Assembly: GCF_900323885.1 (NCBI RefSeq)
Contig: NZ_OOHJ01000011.1
Coordinates: forward strand, 124,001-188,000
Source of the DNA: [Actinomadura] parvosata subsp. kistnae
Lineage (GTDB): Bacteria; Actinomycetota; Actinomycetes; Streptosporangiales; Streptosporangiaceae
Direction of reading: 5' to 3'
Length of the DNA: 64,000 bases
Of this stretch, positions 1 through 9,847 are shown in pieces. Below the pieces are notes generated by a model. It did no database searches, was not told the DNA's origin, and worked only from the letters and a program-made list of their open reading frames with translations. How positions within the stretch are numbered: the first letter of the stretch is position 1; each line of letters opens with the position of its first letter. Position numbers and translations under genes: made by a program.

Positions 1-102
1 GTGGCGTATTGCCCCCTTGCCGTTAACTTTCCTGACAGATCACCGTCTATGTGGTCAACTTACCGTCGGCGAGGCTGCACCCCCCTCATTGGAGGTTCGT
101 CG

Positions 103-1259
103 ATGGAACGTCGCCATTTCCTGCGCGCCTCGGTGCTCGGGCCGGCACGATCGCCTTCTCCGGCAGTCTCTGGCAAGGAGCGGCACTCGCCGCGCCCGCC
201 CAGAACGCCCCCGGCCCGTACGGCGCCCTGCAAGCCGCCGACGCCAACGGGATCCAGTTGCCCGCCGGGTTCACCAGCCGGGTGGTCGCCCGCTCCGGCC
301 AGGTGGTCCCCGGCACGTCGTACACCTGGCACCACGCCCCCGACGGCGGCGCCTGCTTCGCCGACGGCAGCGGCTGGATCTACGTGTCCAACTCCGAGAT
401 CAACCCCGGCGGCGGCGCCTCCGCCCTCCGCTTCGACGCCGGCGGCGACGTCACCGCGGCCTACCGGATCCTGTCCGGCACCCGGACGAACTGCGCGGGC
501 GGCAAGACGCCGTGGAACACCTGGCTGTCGTGCGAGGAGGTCAGCCGGGGCTTCGTCTACGAGACCCATCCCTTCGGCGGCACCGCCGTGCAGCGGCCGG
601 CGATGGGCCGCTTCAAGCACGAGGCCGCCGCGGCCGACCCGGTGCGCCGCGTCATCTACCTCACCGAGGACGAGCCCGACGGCCGTTTCTACCGGTTCAT
701 CCCGACCACGTGGGGCGCCCTGTCGTCCGGCGCCCTCCAGGTCCTGATGGCCGGCTCCGCCACCTCGGGCACCTTCACCTGGGCGAACGTCCCCGACCCG
801 GACGGCTCCCCGACCGCCACGCGCGCCCAGGTCTCCGGGTCCAAGTCGTTCAACGGCGGAGAGGGCTGCCACTACGCGAACGACACCGTGTGGTTCACCA
901 CCAAGGGCGACAACCGGGTGTGGCAGCTCAACCTGACGAGCGACACCTACGAACTGGCCTACGACGACAGCCTCGTCAGCCCCGGCACCCCGCCGCTCAC
1001 CGGCGTCGACAACGTCACCGGCGCCACCTCCGGCGACCTCTTCGTCGCCGAGGACGGCGGGAACATGGAGATCTGCCTGATCACCCCCGACGACAAGATC
1101 TCGCCGTTCCTGCGGATCAACGGCCAGAGCTCCTCCGAGATCACCGGGCCGGCCTTCAACCCGGCCGGGGACCGGCTGTATTTCTCCTCGCAGCGCGGGA
1201 CGTCGGGGTCGTCGTCGGGCGGCATCACGTACTGCGTGACCGGCCCCTTCCGCACCTGA
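103..1259 (+). CDS. PhoX/DUF839-like exported protein, one-base frameshift in the leader
   Basis: The protein resembles the PhoX (DUF839) family of exported beta-propeller proteins, some of which are calcium-dependent alkaline phosphatases. ATG 103 follows GGAGG (91-95) and starts a twin-arginine leader, MERRHFLRASVLG. The rest of the protein (AGTIAFSGSLWQGAAL onward, with blocks FKHEAA, LTEDEPDGRFYRF, FNGGEGCHY, VAEDGG and LYFSSQRG) lies in a different frame. Restoring one G in the GGG run at 139-141 joins them into a continuous 385-aa Tat precursor. As sequenced, either the leader is lost or an upstream GTG/ATG is used. The phosphatase activity is family inference only; binding residues were not checked. 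No operon partner is visible. Confidence 0.8.
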
Positions 1260-1356
1260 CCGCCGGCCGCGTGTTCCGGTAAGCCGATCATGACCGTCCG
1301 CCTCGTCGCCATGGGGTGCCTGCCGCACCTGTGGCGGATCGGTGAGCCGCGGGCGG

Positions 1357-1674
1357 TCAGCGCGGGCGGCTGAGGGCCGCCTCGGCCAGATCCGTCCACT
1401 TCTCGGCCGAGGAGTGGGGCACGACCACCCAGTCCCTCATCTCCCTGCCCCGCCCCGACGGGTCGAACAGGGAGGCCCCGTCCAGCCGCAGCGCGGCCTC
1501 GTGCTCCGGGGTGTCCCTGACCAGCCGGAACACCATCGCGCCGTCACGCTGCAGGCTCGCGAACACCTTCCCCGCCCGATCCTTGAGCGCGGGGCTGCCC
1601 ATCATCCTGGAGATCCGTACGCCCAGGTCGGCCAGTTCGGCACCGACCCGCTGGAAATCCTCTTCCGCACCCAT
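1357..1674 (-). CDS. Small TfoX/YjbR-like protein
   Basis: A 105-aa protein with no signal peptide or membrane segment. The pattern (a short helix, then GKVFASLQRDGAMVFRL, an acidic loop, ALRLDGASLFDPSGRG, then DWVVVP and a terminal helix WTDLAEAAL) resembles actinobacterial proteins annotated as TfoX N-terminal-domain or YjbR-like. This is recognition from memory, not a search result. Such proteins are thought to bind nucleic acids, but the function is not established. It lies between the PhoX-like gene (converging) and the damaged reductase gene on the same strand, with about 130 bases of duplicated sequence between them. Confidence 0.6.
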   Translation of the reverse strand: MGAEEDFQRVGAELADLGVRISRMMGSPALKDRAGKVFASLQRDGAMVFRLVRDTPEHEAALRLDGASLFDPSGRGREMRDWVVVPHSSAEKWTDLAEAALSRPR

Positions 1675-1750
1675 TGTCAGCCGATCCCCGTTCTGTGGTG
1701 GTGTGATCGGACAGCATAGTGCCGAAGATCGGCCTGCTGGGCGACACTCC

Positions 1751-1848
1751 TTCGGCCCGCAGATGCCCAGGGCCTTGCCGATCAGCGCACGGAGATTGAC
1801 CGGCCGCTACTTCGGCCCGCAGATGCCCAGAGCCTTGCCGATCAGCGC
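1751..1848. repeat. Duplicated 3' end of the downstream-facing reductase gene (60-bp offset)
   Basis: Bases 1751-1788 and 1811-1848 are a 38-bp direct repeat with one mismatch, offset by exactly 60 bp. The second copy is the last codons of the reductase gene (minus strand, ...LIGKALGICGPK and stop). The first copy is an extra, untranslated duplicate lying beyond the stop codon. Confidence 0.9.
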
Positions 1849-2404
1849 GGGGTCCTCGACCGCGTCGAGGAGCGCCATCGCGTAGTCGGCGCGGGAGAGC
1901 TGCATCGCCCCACCCGTCGCGTTGGCCTCGAAGTCGACGTGCACCCGCCCCGCGGGCGGCTTGTCGTTCAGCATGGTCGCTCGCGCGATGGTCCAGTCGA
2001 GGCCGCTGACCTGCAGCATGCCCTCCGCGCGCGCCAGGTCCACGTACGCCTCGCGGAAGAACAACCACGCCAGCGTGACCGCGAGGCGGGGGGCGGGTGG
2101 CGGGCACCGAGCGGCTGCTCGTCATCACCACCCGCCGCACGCCGGCCTCGCGCATGGCGGTGATGAGCGTGCTCGCGATCCCGCTGCCGCCGACCGCGGC
2201 GAGGACGGCGTCCTGCCCCTGAACGGCCGCCCGCACGGCTTCGAGGTCGTGCGCGTCGCCCTGGCGCACGTCCGCGAGCCGGCCCCGGTCGGTGAGCAGT
2301 TCGGGGCGGCGGGCGAAGGCGGTGATCTCGTGCCCGCGCCCGGCGCCCTGGGTCAGGACGTGCTTGCCGGTACGCCCGGTCGCGCCGATGACCAAGATCT
2401 TCAT
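1807..2404 (-). pseudogene. NAD(P)-binding reductase (NmrA/SDR-like), frameshifted
   Basis: An atypical short-chain reductase with an N-terminal dinucleotide-binding motif (MKILVIGATGRTGKHVL). It runs in one frame to VRRVVMTSSRSVPATRP and continues in another from LAVTLAWLFFREAYVDLARAEG to the end (ALIGKALGICGPK). The switch lies at the G6 run 2088-2093; removing one G restores a protein of about 198 aa of ordinary length for the family. Because the break is in a homopolymer, a sequencing error is as likely as true inactivation. The gene is divergent from the two YCII-like genes across a palindrome-rich promoter region. Its substrate is unknown; relatives are NAD(P)H-dependent quinone or flavin reductases. 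Confidence 0.75.
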
Positions 2405-2421
2405 AGCATGGCACCCTTCTA

Positions 2422-2474
2422 TATGGCTGTTTGCACTATAGCCATACGCACCTCCCTTAGTGCAAGCTGCACTA
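2422..2474. promoter_or_regulatory. Palindrome-rich divergent promoter with TGCACTA half-sites
   Basis: The region between the reductase and YCII genes holds TATGGCT (2422-2428) facing AGCCATA (2440-2446). It also holds three copies of the half-site TGCACTA: 2432-2438, the inverted copy TAGTGCA 2458-2464, and 2468-2474. The last two form a perfect 7-bp inverted repeat with a 3-base centre. The stretch is AT-rich relative to its surroundings. It looks like an operator for a regulator that is not encoded next to it. Confidence 0.6.
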
Positions 2475-2637
2475 TGCTCTGGGGCGTCGAGCGCAGCACA
2501 AGGAGCGCCCCTGCATCGAAGAGATCGGTGCGGCGGCAGAAATTTCGCGCCCGTCCGCGCAAGAATCCGGTACCGGCTCCGACCCCATACCGAACGGCAC
2601 CCGACGGGGGCGCCGCCCGACCATAGAGGGACAAGAC

Positions 2638-3006
2638 ATGAAATTTCTGCTGATCATGCACAACAACCCGCAGATCTGGGACGCACTCACCGAGGAGCAG
2701 CGCAACGACGTCATGAACGGCCACGGCGCCTTCATGGAGACCATCACCAAGTCCGGCGAGCTGATCAGCACCGCGGCCCTGGCCGACCCGTCCCAGAGCG
2801 TCGTGGTCCGCGTCCGGCGCGGCGCCCCCGTCGTCACCGACGGCCCGTACCTGGAGGCGAAGGAGTTCCTCGGCGGCTATTACCTGGTGGAGTGCGACAG
2901 CCGCGAACGCGCCCTGGAGCTGGCCGCCCTCATCCCGGACGCCGGCGTCGAAGGTCTCGGCATCGAGGTGCGGCCGGTCGTCTTCGCCGGCACGGCCGAC
3001 GGCTGA
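2638..3006 (+). CDS. YCII/DGPF-domain protein
   Basis: A 122-aa protein of the YCII-related (DGPF) domain family: MKFLLIMHNN start, an acidic middle, and the signature TDGPYLEAKEFLGGYYLVECDSRERALELA. The ATG at 2638 follows AGAGGGA. In actinomycetes these proteins usually sit beside an ECF sigma factor, but none is present here. A second, shorter paralogue begins 5 bases after the stop. The biochemical role of the family is poorly defined. The gene is probably expressed from the palindrome-rich region 2422-2474. Confidence 0.85.
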   Translation: MKFLLIMHNNPQIWDALTEEQRNDVMNGHGAFMETITKSGELISTAALADPSQSVVVRVRRGAPVVTDGPYLEAKEFLGGYYLVECDSRERALELAALIPDAGVEGLGIEVRPVVFAGTADG

Positions 3007-3011
3007 GCCCG

Positions 3012-3344
3012 GTGAAGTTCCTGCTGAACGTGTACGTGAGCACCGCGGCCGGCGACGCCTTCGACCACGAGCGTCTGCTGGCCGTGGCCGGGCGCTCGGG
3101 CGAGCTCATCGACGGCCACACCCTCGCCGACCCCTCCGTCAGCACGGTCGTCCGGGTCCGGGACGGCGTGGTGCAGGTGAGCGAAGGCCCGTACCTGCCC
3201 GCCGCCCACCATGTCGCCGTCCAGTGCCTCCTCGACTGCGACAGCCGGGACCGCGCCGTCGAACTGGCCACCCTCATGGCCGGCGACCAGGCCAGAGGCA
3301 TAGAGGTACGCCCTTTGATGGATTTATCCGGCATGGAAATGTAA
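3012..3344 (+). CDS. Second YCII-domain protein, divergent paralogue
   Basis: A 110-aa paralogue of the preceding gene that begins at GTG 3012, five bases after the upstream stop, so the two are very likely cotranscribed. It keeps the fold pattern (KFLLNVYVST, SGELIDGHTLADPSVSTVVRV, EGPYLPAAHHVAVQCLLDCDSRDRAVELATLM), but the DGPF signature is reduced to EGPY. The weaker conservation suggests a diverged duplicate. A 12-bp inverted repeat and a 26-bp tandem array lie just downstream. Confidence 0.8.
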   Translation: MKFLLNVYVSTAAGDAFDHERLLAVAGRSGELIDGHTLADPSVSTVVRVRDGVVQVSEGPYLPAAHHVAVQCLLDCDSRDRAVELATLMAGDQARGIEVRPLMDLSGMEM

Positions 3345-3358
3345 CCACCCCCAACACC

Positions 3359-3400
3359 CGAGGACCTGCCCCACGGCCCACCACCCCAGGCAGGTCCTCG
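3359..3400 (+). terminator. 12-bp stem-loop after the YCII pair
   Basis: CGAGGACCTGCC (3359-3370) pairs perfectly with GGCAGGTCCTCG (3389-3400) around an 18-base loop, 15 bases after the stop codon. No U-run follows, as is common for GC-rich actinomycete terminators. The right arm is also the first unit of the adjoining tandem array. Confidence 0.55.
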
Positions 3401-3572
3401 ACCCGCCCCCTCCAGCCGGGTCCGCAGCCTCCCGCCCTCAGGCAGGTCCTCGGCCCTGCCGCCCGAGCCAGGTCCTCGACCCCGCCGCCCCAAGCAGGTC
3501 CTCGGCCCGCCTCCCTCCAGACAGGTCCGCCGCCTCCCGCCTCCAGCTAGGTCGTCGGCCTGCCACTTTCGG
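3391..3572. repeat. 26-bp tandem array, about seven copies
   Basis: Units starting CAGGTC (or a one- or two-base variant) fall at 3391, 3417, 3443, 3469, 3495, 3522 and 3548: a regular 26-27 bp period with diverged copies. The remainder of the gap 3345-3750 shows no convincing gene. This is not a CRISPR array, because there are no unique spacers between the units. Confidence 0.85.
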
Positions 3573-3750
3573 ACAGCTTCCGGCCTCAGCTCGGCAAGCA
3601 CCCCCAGCCTGCCCCGCATCCGCCCAGACCACCCTCCCACCTCCACGCGACAAAGCGCCTCACGCCGCCTCTCCCTCTCACACCCGGCATATCGCGCTTT
3701 TCCCGCTTGAGACAAAGGAACCATAAGCCTCCGCCAGCCGTTCTCCCAGC

Positions 3751-4362
3751 ATGGGAAGGGTCGACGATTTCGTGGAGAATTTCTTCGATCGGAATTTCTG
3801 GGCCGCGTTCACCGCAGGCAGCCTCATGCTCGGAGCCTTCCCCCTGATTTTGCTGCAGCAAGCATTTGATCAGCCGGAGTTGTGGCCGCGCGTCATGACA
3901 GGTGCCGCCATCGGAGCGGGCATCATGACCCTTCCCACCGCCCTCCTGCTGGCTCCGCCGGCACGCCGCCTGGCTCAAGGCGCGCTGGCCCTGCTCGTCT
4001 CGGTGGCCGTTCTCGCCTCGTTCGCCACGGCGGCACCTCACAGGCACGATCCGGTTCTGGTGCCCTTGGAGGGGCCCGGCCAGGCCGAATGGGCGGGCAC
4101 CGCGGCACTGATCGTCGCCTGGGGCGCGGCGGCCGTACTGGTGATGGGTTCGTACGCTATGACCCGGCAATCCCGCGGCCGGAAACACCGTGCCCACGTG
4201 AAGCAAAACGACGACGGCATTTACGTGGCGGTGTGTTCTTGCGGCTGGCGCGGAAAAGCCCTCCAGGACAGCTCCGCCGCTTTCGACGAGGCCGGCCGCC
4301 ACGCGAACAAGGTGGACATCACCCTCCGCAAGGTCTCGAATTCCCCCTCGAAAAACCCTTGA
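3751..4362 (+). CDS. Membrane protein with C-terminal Cys-containing domain
   Basis: A 203-aa protein not assigned to a named family. About four hydrophobic segments can be seen (roughly residues 17-37, 47-68, 75-95 and 113-135), followed by a basic linker (RQSRGRKHRAHVKQ) and a soluble tail. The tail carries CSCGWRGK and ends in a charged helix (AFDEAGRHANK). Similar Cys-x-Cys-Gly-Trp tails occur in small actinobacterial proteins and may bind a metal, which is inference. No ribosome-binding site is evident before ATG 3751. It stands alone between a repeat array and the HAD-like gene. Confidence 0.7.
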   Translation: MGRVDDFVENFFDRNFWAAFTAGSLMLGAFPLILLQQAFDQPELWPRVMTGAAIGAGIMTLPTALLLAPPARRLAQGALALLVSVAVLASFATAAPHRHDPVLVPLEGPGQAEWAGTAALIVAWGAAAVLVMGSYAMTRQSRGRKHRAHVKQNDDGIYVAVCSCGWRGKALQDSSAAFDEAGRHANKVDITLRKVSNSPSKNP

Positions 4363-4474
4363 CTCGTCCACAAAGGCAAATCACCCTCCCCGCCTCGAAC
4401 AGACCGTCATGTGCAACACGGGCAGGCGGTAGGCGCTGATCAGCCATCGTCGAACGCCAGGAGGCCACCGCAGC

Positions 4475-4972
4475 ATGACCGCTCGCGCCGAACGCCCGCT
4501 GCTCTTCCTCGACGTCGACGGCCCCCTTCTCCCCTTCGGCGAGGACCCGGAACGTGGAGCGCGAGGCACTGCGCCGGACTCCCGCTTGGCCCGGCTCACC
4601 CCCACGATGGGGGCTCGGCTGGCCACGCTGCCCTGCGACCTCGTCTGGGCGACCACCTGGGAAGAGGCGGCGAACGACGAGATAGCACCCCGAATCGGCC
4701 TGCCGCACCTGCCCGTCGTGACGTGGCCGGAGCCAACCGGACGTCACGAACGTGAGGACCGATGGTTCGGGCTCTGCTGGAAGACCCGGACCTTGGTGAG
4801 CTGGGCAGGTGGACGCCCGTTCGCCTGGGTCGACGACGAGATCACCGACGCCGACCGGGAGTGGGTCTCCGCCCATCATGGCGGCCCGGCTCTCCTCCAC
4901 CACGTGAAGTCCTACCGAGGACTGACCGGCGCAGACTTCGCCATCCTGGACCACTGGCTCCGAGCCCTGTGA
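4475..4972 (+). CDS. HAD-superfamily protein
   Basis: A 165-aa protein beginning at ATG 4475 behind AGGAGG. The early motif LLFLDVDGPLLPFG matches HAD motif I (DxDG), with its nucleophile and acid/base aspartates. VWATTWEEAAN resembles motif II, and PFAWVDDEITDADREW resembles the acidic motif IV. The length and layout resemble the 'HAD domain in Swiss-army-knife RNA repair' group of small actinobacterial proteins. The substrate is unknown. A 7-bp inverted repeat that includes the stop codon follows. Confidence 0.75.
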   Translation: MTARAERPLLFLDVDGPLLPFGEDPERGARGTAPDSRLARLTPTMGARLATLPCDLVWATTWEEAANDEIAPRIGLPHLPVVTWPEPTGRHEREDRWFGLCWKTRTLVSWAGGRPFAWVDDEITDADREWVSAHHGGPALLHHVKSYRGLTGADFAILDHWLRAL

Positions 4973-4989
4973 ATCACCGCGATCACAGG
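4966..4989 (+). terminator. Stem-loop overlapping the stop codon of the HAD gene
   Basis: CCTGTGA (4966-4972, ending in the stop codon) pairs with TCACAGG (4983-4989) around a 10-base loop. This is short and without a U-tract, so it is only a possible terminator. Confidence 0.35.
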
Positions 4990-5075
4990 ATGTGACACGT
5001 ACCCGGAGCATTTGCAAGGCGTAGACGAGCACCATGCGGGACGAGCTGGCAAACCCACGAATTCATGGGCAGAAG

Positions 5076-5711
5076 TCAGTCGTCGCCGTCGCCACCGGCC
5101 TTTCCTGGCCCATGGGTCGTCGGTGCGGCCGTGAAGACGCAGGACAAGGCGCTGCGCAGGATGGTGGCGAAGGAGCCGGTGACGCCGGGCTGCAGCCAGT
5201 GGCGACCGGCCACACGGATGGCGCCGGCGACCGCGGCAGCCGTAACGGCCGGGAACAGGTCGCGACGGGGGTCGGTGCCGGTGCGCTCGGCGATGGCCTC
5301 GGCGAGCGGGCCCTCCGCCATGCTGAACGCCTTGAGCGCCTCGCCCTCCAGCGCGGGCGTCGACATGATCATGGCCAGGCCGGCCCGGTCGGGCTCGGGG
5401 TCGGTGTAGAGCTCGGTCACCGCCGCGATCACGGCCTCCTCCAGCGGCTCCGCCGACGGTCTGGAGCGCAGCGCCTGCCCCACGCGCCGCGACTGGTCGG
5501 CCTGGAAGGCGCAGATCGCCTCCTCCCTGCTGGAGAAGTAGTTGTTGTACGTGCGGGGCGAGACGCCCGCGGCGCTGGCGATGTCGTGCACACGAACGAG
5601 CGCCAACCCGTTGGGGCCCTGCTCGATGGCCAGCCGTAGCGCGGCATGACCGATCGCCTCCCGGGTGGCCTGCTTGTTCCGTGTCCGCAGATCCATGGCG
5701 TCGTCGTTCAT
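5076..5711 (-). CDS. TetR-family regulator divergent from groEL
   Basis: A 211-aa TetR regulator. The N-terminal helix-turn-helix is clear ([51 protein letters not shown]), and the C-terminal ligand domain is ordinary in length. ATG 5711 is used here; ATG 5696 is an alternative. Two similar palindromes 22-52 bases upstream are candidate autoregulatory operators. They lie between this gene and the CIRCE element of groEL, so the protein may influence the groEL promoter too. The ligand is unknown. Confidence 0.85.
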   Translation of the reverse strand: MNDDAMDLRTRNKQATREAIGHAALRLAIEQGPNGLALVRVHDIASAAGVSPRTYNNYFSSREEAICAFQADQSRRVGQALRSRPSAEPLEEAVIAAVTELYTDPEPDRAGLAMIMSTPALEGEALKAFSMAEGPLAEAIAERTGTDPRRDLFPAVTAAAVAGAIRVAGRHWLQPGVTGSFATILRSALSCVFTAAPTTHGPGKAGGDGDD

Positions 5712-5732
5712 GACGTGAAGCCTACCGGATGA

Positions 5733-5763
5733 TGCGTGGCACGCAACCTGTGCGTGACGCGCA
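5733..5763. promoter_or_regulatory. Tandem palindromes, candidate TetR operators
   Basis: TGCGTGGCACGCA (5733-5745) is a perfect 6-bp-arm palindrome. TGCGTGACGCGCA (5751-5763) is an imperfect copy 18 bases on. They lie just upstream of the TetR start (5711) and 28 bases before CIRCE. Spacing and symmetry fit paired TetR dimer sites. Confidence 0.6.
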
Positions 5764-5775
5764 AGTTGTGTGTAG

Positions 5776-7845
<2,070 letters not shown>

Positions 7846-7967
7846 TCCGACGCTCCACCAGGCGCGGGACGAGAGGGGTGATGTCTGCCGGCCCTGTCCG
7901 GTCGTCCTTCCGAGGCGAGGGTACGGCCTGCGATCGGTCCCGACTGACGCGTTCGCACGCAGGTGAA

Positions 7968-8222
7968 CCTCAGCCGATGAGGCGGATGAACGTCCGCGGG
8001 TGAGGCAAGCGAGCCTGAGCGGGTGATGCGGGTGGACCTCAGCGGGTGACGCAGGCGGACCTCAGGCCGAGGATGTGGCTGAACCTCAGCGGATGAGGCG
8101 AGCAGACCTCAGGCCGAGGATGTGGCTGAACCTCAGCGGATGAGGCGAGCGGACCTCAGCCGACGATACGGGTGGACCTCAGCCGAGGAACCGGATTGAC
8201 CTCAGCGGATGAGCGGAAGCGA
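7968..8222. repeat. 23-bp tandem array, about eleven copies, between groEL and a convergent TetR gene
   Basis: Units built on CCTCAGC (with variants) start at 7968, 7991, 8014, 8037, 8060, 8084, 8107, 8131, 8154, 8177 and 8200, a 23-24 bp period. Two 46-base stretches (8058-8103 and 8105-8150) are identical, so part of the array expanded recently as a dimer. A further pair of units containing the TetR stop region (CTAGGAG) sits at about 8230-8275. Bases 7846-7967 hold nothing recognised. Confidence 0.9.
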
Positions 8223-8266
8223 GGAGCCGCTCGCGGGCTGAGGCTAGGAGGGCGTGCGGGCTGGAG

Positions 8267-8869
8267 CTAGGAGCTTTCGGGCTCAGGCGTCGTGACGAGG
8301 GCGGCGGTTGGGGCCAGGCTGGAGGCGAGTTCGGCCACCGTCTCATGGACGCAGGCGGTGAAGTCGGCGTGCTCGGGCTGGTCGGTCCAGCGTTCGAACG
8401 CCGTTTGGAAGACGGCGATGCCGACCTGTGCGAGCAGCTTCGCCTCCGAGGTGGTGGCGCCTCGTTCCCGCAGTGCCGCGGCCAGGGCTTCGGCGACGGC
8501 GGCCAGCTTGGTTCGCTCGCGTTCCTGCAGCTCAGGGCTGGAGGCGATGATGGCGCGGCGTTGTGCGGCGTGCGGGACCAGATCGGCGAACAAGCCGCCG
8601 ATGTCGGCCAGGGCGGCGAGCAGGGCCTGGAAGGGCGGGAGTGTGGCGTCGGCGCGCAGGACGGCGGCGGACACGGCGTCGGGAAGCTGCTCGGATCCGG
8701 CGAACAGCACGTCGCGTTTGTCGGTGAAGTAGCGGGAGAACGTGCGGCGGGTGAGGCCGGCGCGCTCGGTGATCTGGGTGACGGTGGTGTTCTCGTATCC
8801 CTGCTCGACGAACAGTTCCAGGGCGGCGGCGCGAAGCCGTTCCTGAGCTTTCGGGTCCCACCGTGGCAT
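8267..8869 (-). CDS. TetR-family regulator of the adjoining SDR gene
   Basis: A 200-aa TetR regulator with a typical N-terminal domain (AALELFVEQGYENTTVTQITERAGLTRRTFSRYFTDKRDVLF) and a helical C-terminal domain. It is divergent from the SDR gene at 8959 across two clear palindromic operators, the standard arrangement for a TetR repressor controlling itself and one enzyme. The stop region (CTAGGAGC) is partly duplicated just beyond the gene. The ligand is unknown but may be a substrate of the SDR. Confidence 0.9.
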   Translation of the reverse strand: MPRWDPKAQERLRAAALELFVEQGYENTTVTQITERAGLTRRTFSRYFTDKRDVLFAGSEQLPDAVSAAVLRADATLPPFQALLAALADIGGLFADLVPHAAQRRAIIASSPELQERERTKLAAVAEALAAALRERGATTSEAKLLAQVGIAVFQTAFERWTDQPEHADFTACVHETVAELASSLAPTAALVTTPEPESS

Positions 8870-8884
8870 GCCGCCATCCTAGCA

Positions 8885-8937
8885 GTGATGACTCAGTGAG
8901 CCATCAGTGCTAGCGTGATGTCTCACTGAGTCATCAC
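8885..8937. promoter_or_regulatory. Twin TetR operators between regulator and SDR
   Basis: GTGATGACTCAGTGAG (8885-8900) and CTCACTGAGTCATCAC (8922-8937) are perfect 16-bp inverted copies. Each belongs to its own 19-bp palindrome with half-site GATGNCTCA: 8887-8905 and 8917-8935, centres 30 bp apart (about three helix turns). This is strong evidence for two TetR dimers binding the same DNA face. Confidence 0.88.
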
Positions 8938-8958
8938 AACCCCTCCTGGAGGATGATC

Positions 8959-9684
8959 ATGTCTCTGGCCAATCAGCGCGTCGTCGTCATCGGCGGCAGT
9001 TCGGGCCTGGGCCTGGCAACGGCCCGTGCGGCGGCGGAGGCCGGCGCGTCCGTCACGATCGCGTCCAGCCGCCCAGAGCGGCTGGAAAAGGCTCTGGCCG
9101 AGCTGCCGGACACCTGCGACGGCCTCGTCACCGACGCACGCGACGAGGCGGACGTCGCCGCCCTGTTCGAACGCGTCGGCACGCTCGACCATCTCGTCTA
9201 CACCGCGGGCGACGCCCTGGACCCGCGGCCGTTGCGAGACCTGCCGCTCGACGAGGCCCGGCGGCTGTTGGACGTCCGCTTCTGGGGCGTGGTCGCCGCG
9301 GTCAAGCACGCGGCGCCGCGCATCAGGCCGGGCGGTTCGATCGTGCTGACCGGCGGGATCATCGGCGTCCGCCCGATGCCCGGCGCGGCGCTCATGGCCG
9401 GCGCTGCCGCCGCCCTCGAAGGCTTCGCCCGCGGCCTGGCCGTCGACCTGGCTCCGATCCGCGTCAACGCGGTCCGGCCCGGCGCCGTCCACACGCCGAT
9501 GTGGGACGGCCTGCCGCAACCGCAACTCGACGCGATGATCGCCGCGCGCGCCGAACAAACGCTGGTCAAGGCGGTCGGCGAGGCGGACCAGATCGCGGCG
9601 ACGAACCTGTACCTGATGGAGAACGCGTTCGTCACCGGCACCGTGCTCACCGTCGACGGAGGCTCCCTCCTGGCCGCCGGCTGA
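8959..9684 (+). CDS. Short-chain dehydrogenase lacking the YxxxK motif
   Basis: A 241-aa SDR-fold protein. ATG 8959 is preferred over 8953 because GGAGG at 8948-8952 is six bases upstream. The cofactor motif VVVIGGSSGLGLA, the YTAGD region and the structural IRVNAVRPGAVHTPMW segment are all present. At the usual catalytic position it reads GAALMAGAAAALEG, so neither the tyrosine nor the lysine of YxxxK is there, and the usual serine region reads LTGG. It is therefore either a noncatalytic or an unconventional SDR. It is controlled by the divergent TetR gene through the twin palindromes. Confidence 0.9.
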   Translation: MSLANQRVVVIGGSSGLGLATARAAAEAGASVTIASSRPERLEKALAELPDTCDGLVTDARDEADVAALFERVGTLDHLVYTAGDALDPRPLRDLPLDEARRLLDVRFWGVVAAVKHAAPRIRPGGSIVLTGGIIGVRPMPGAALMAGAAAALEGFARGLAVDLAPIRVNAVRPGAVHTPMWDGLPQPQLDAMIAARAEQTLVKAVGEADQIAATNLYLMENAFVTGTVLTVDGGSLLAAG

Positions 9685-9847
9685 GGAGGAGTGCTGCCGC
9701 CCAGCTCTCGAAGACGCACACTGCGCGCGGCGGGGAGCGGGTCAAGCCGGCGCCCGTCGCCGATGCAGGCGGAAACGGCGGACGCGATGCCCTCACGGCG
9801 CGATTGGCCCAACGGCCGAGACGGCAGCCATGGTGCCACCATCCCGG

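Noticed and set aside
7968..8222. Possible CRISPR array (regular repeats).
   Set aside because: Units are contiguous with no unique spacers, vary in sequence, and there are no cas genes. The same holds for the 17-, 24-, 26-, 43- and 50-bp arrays.
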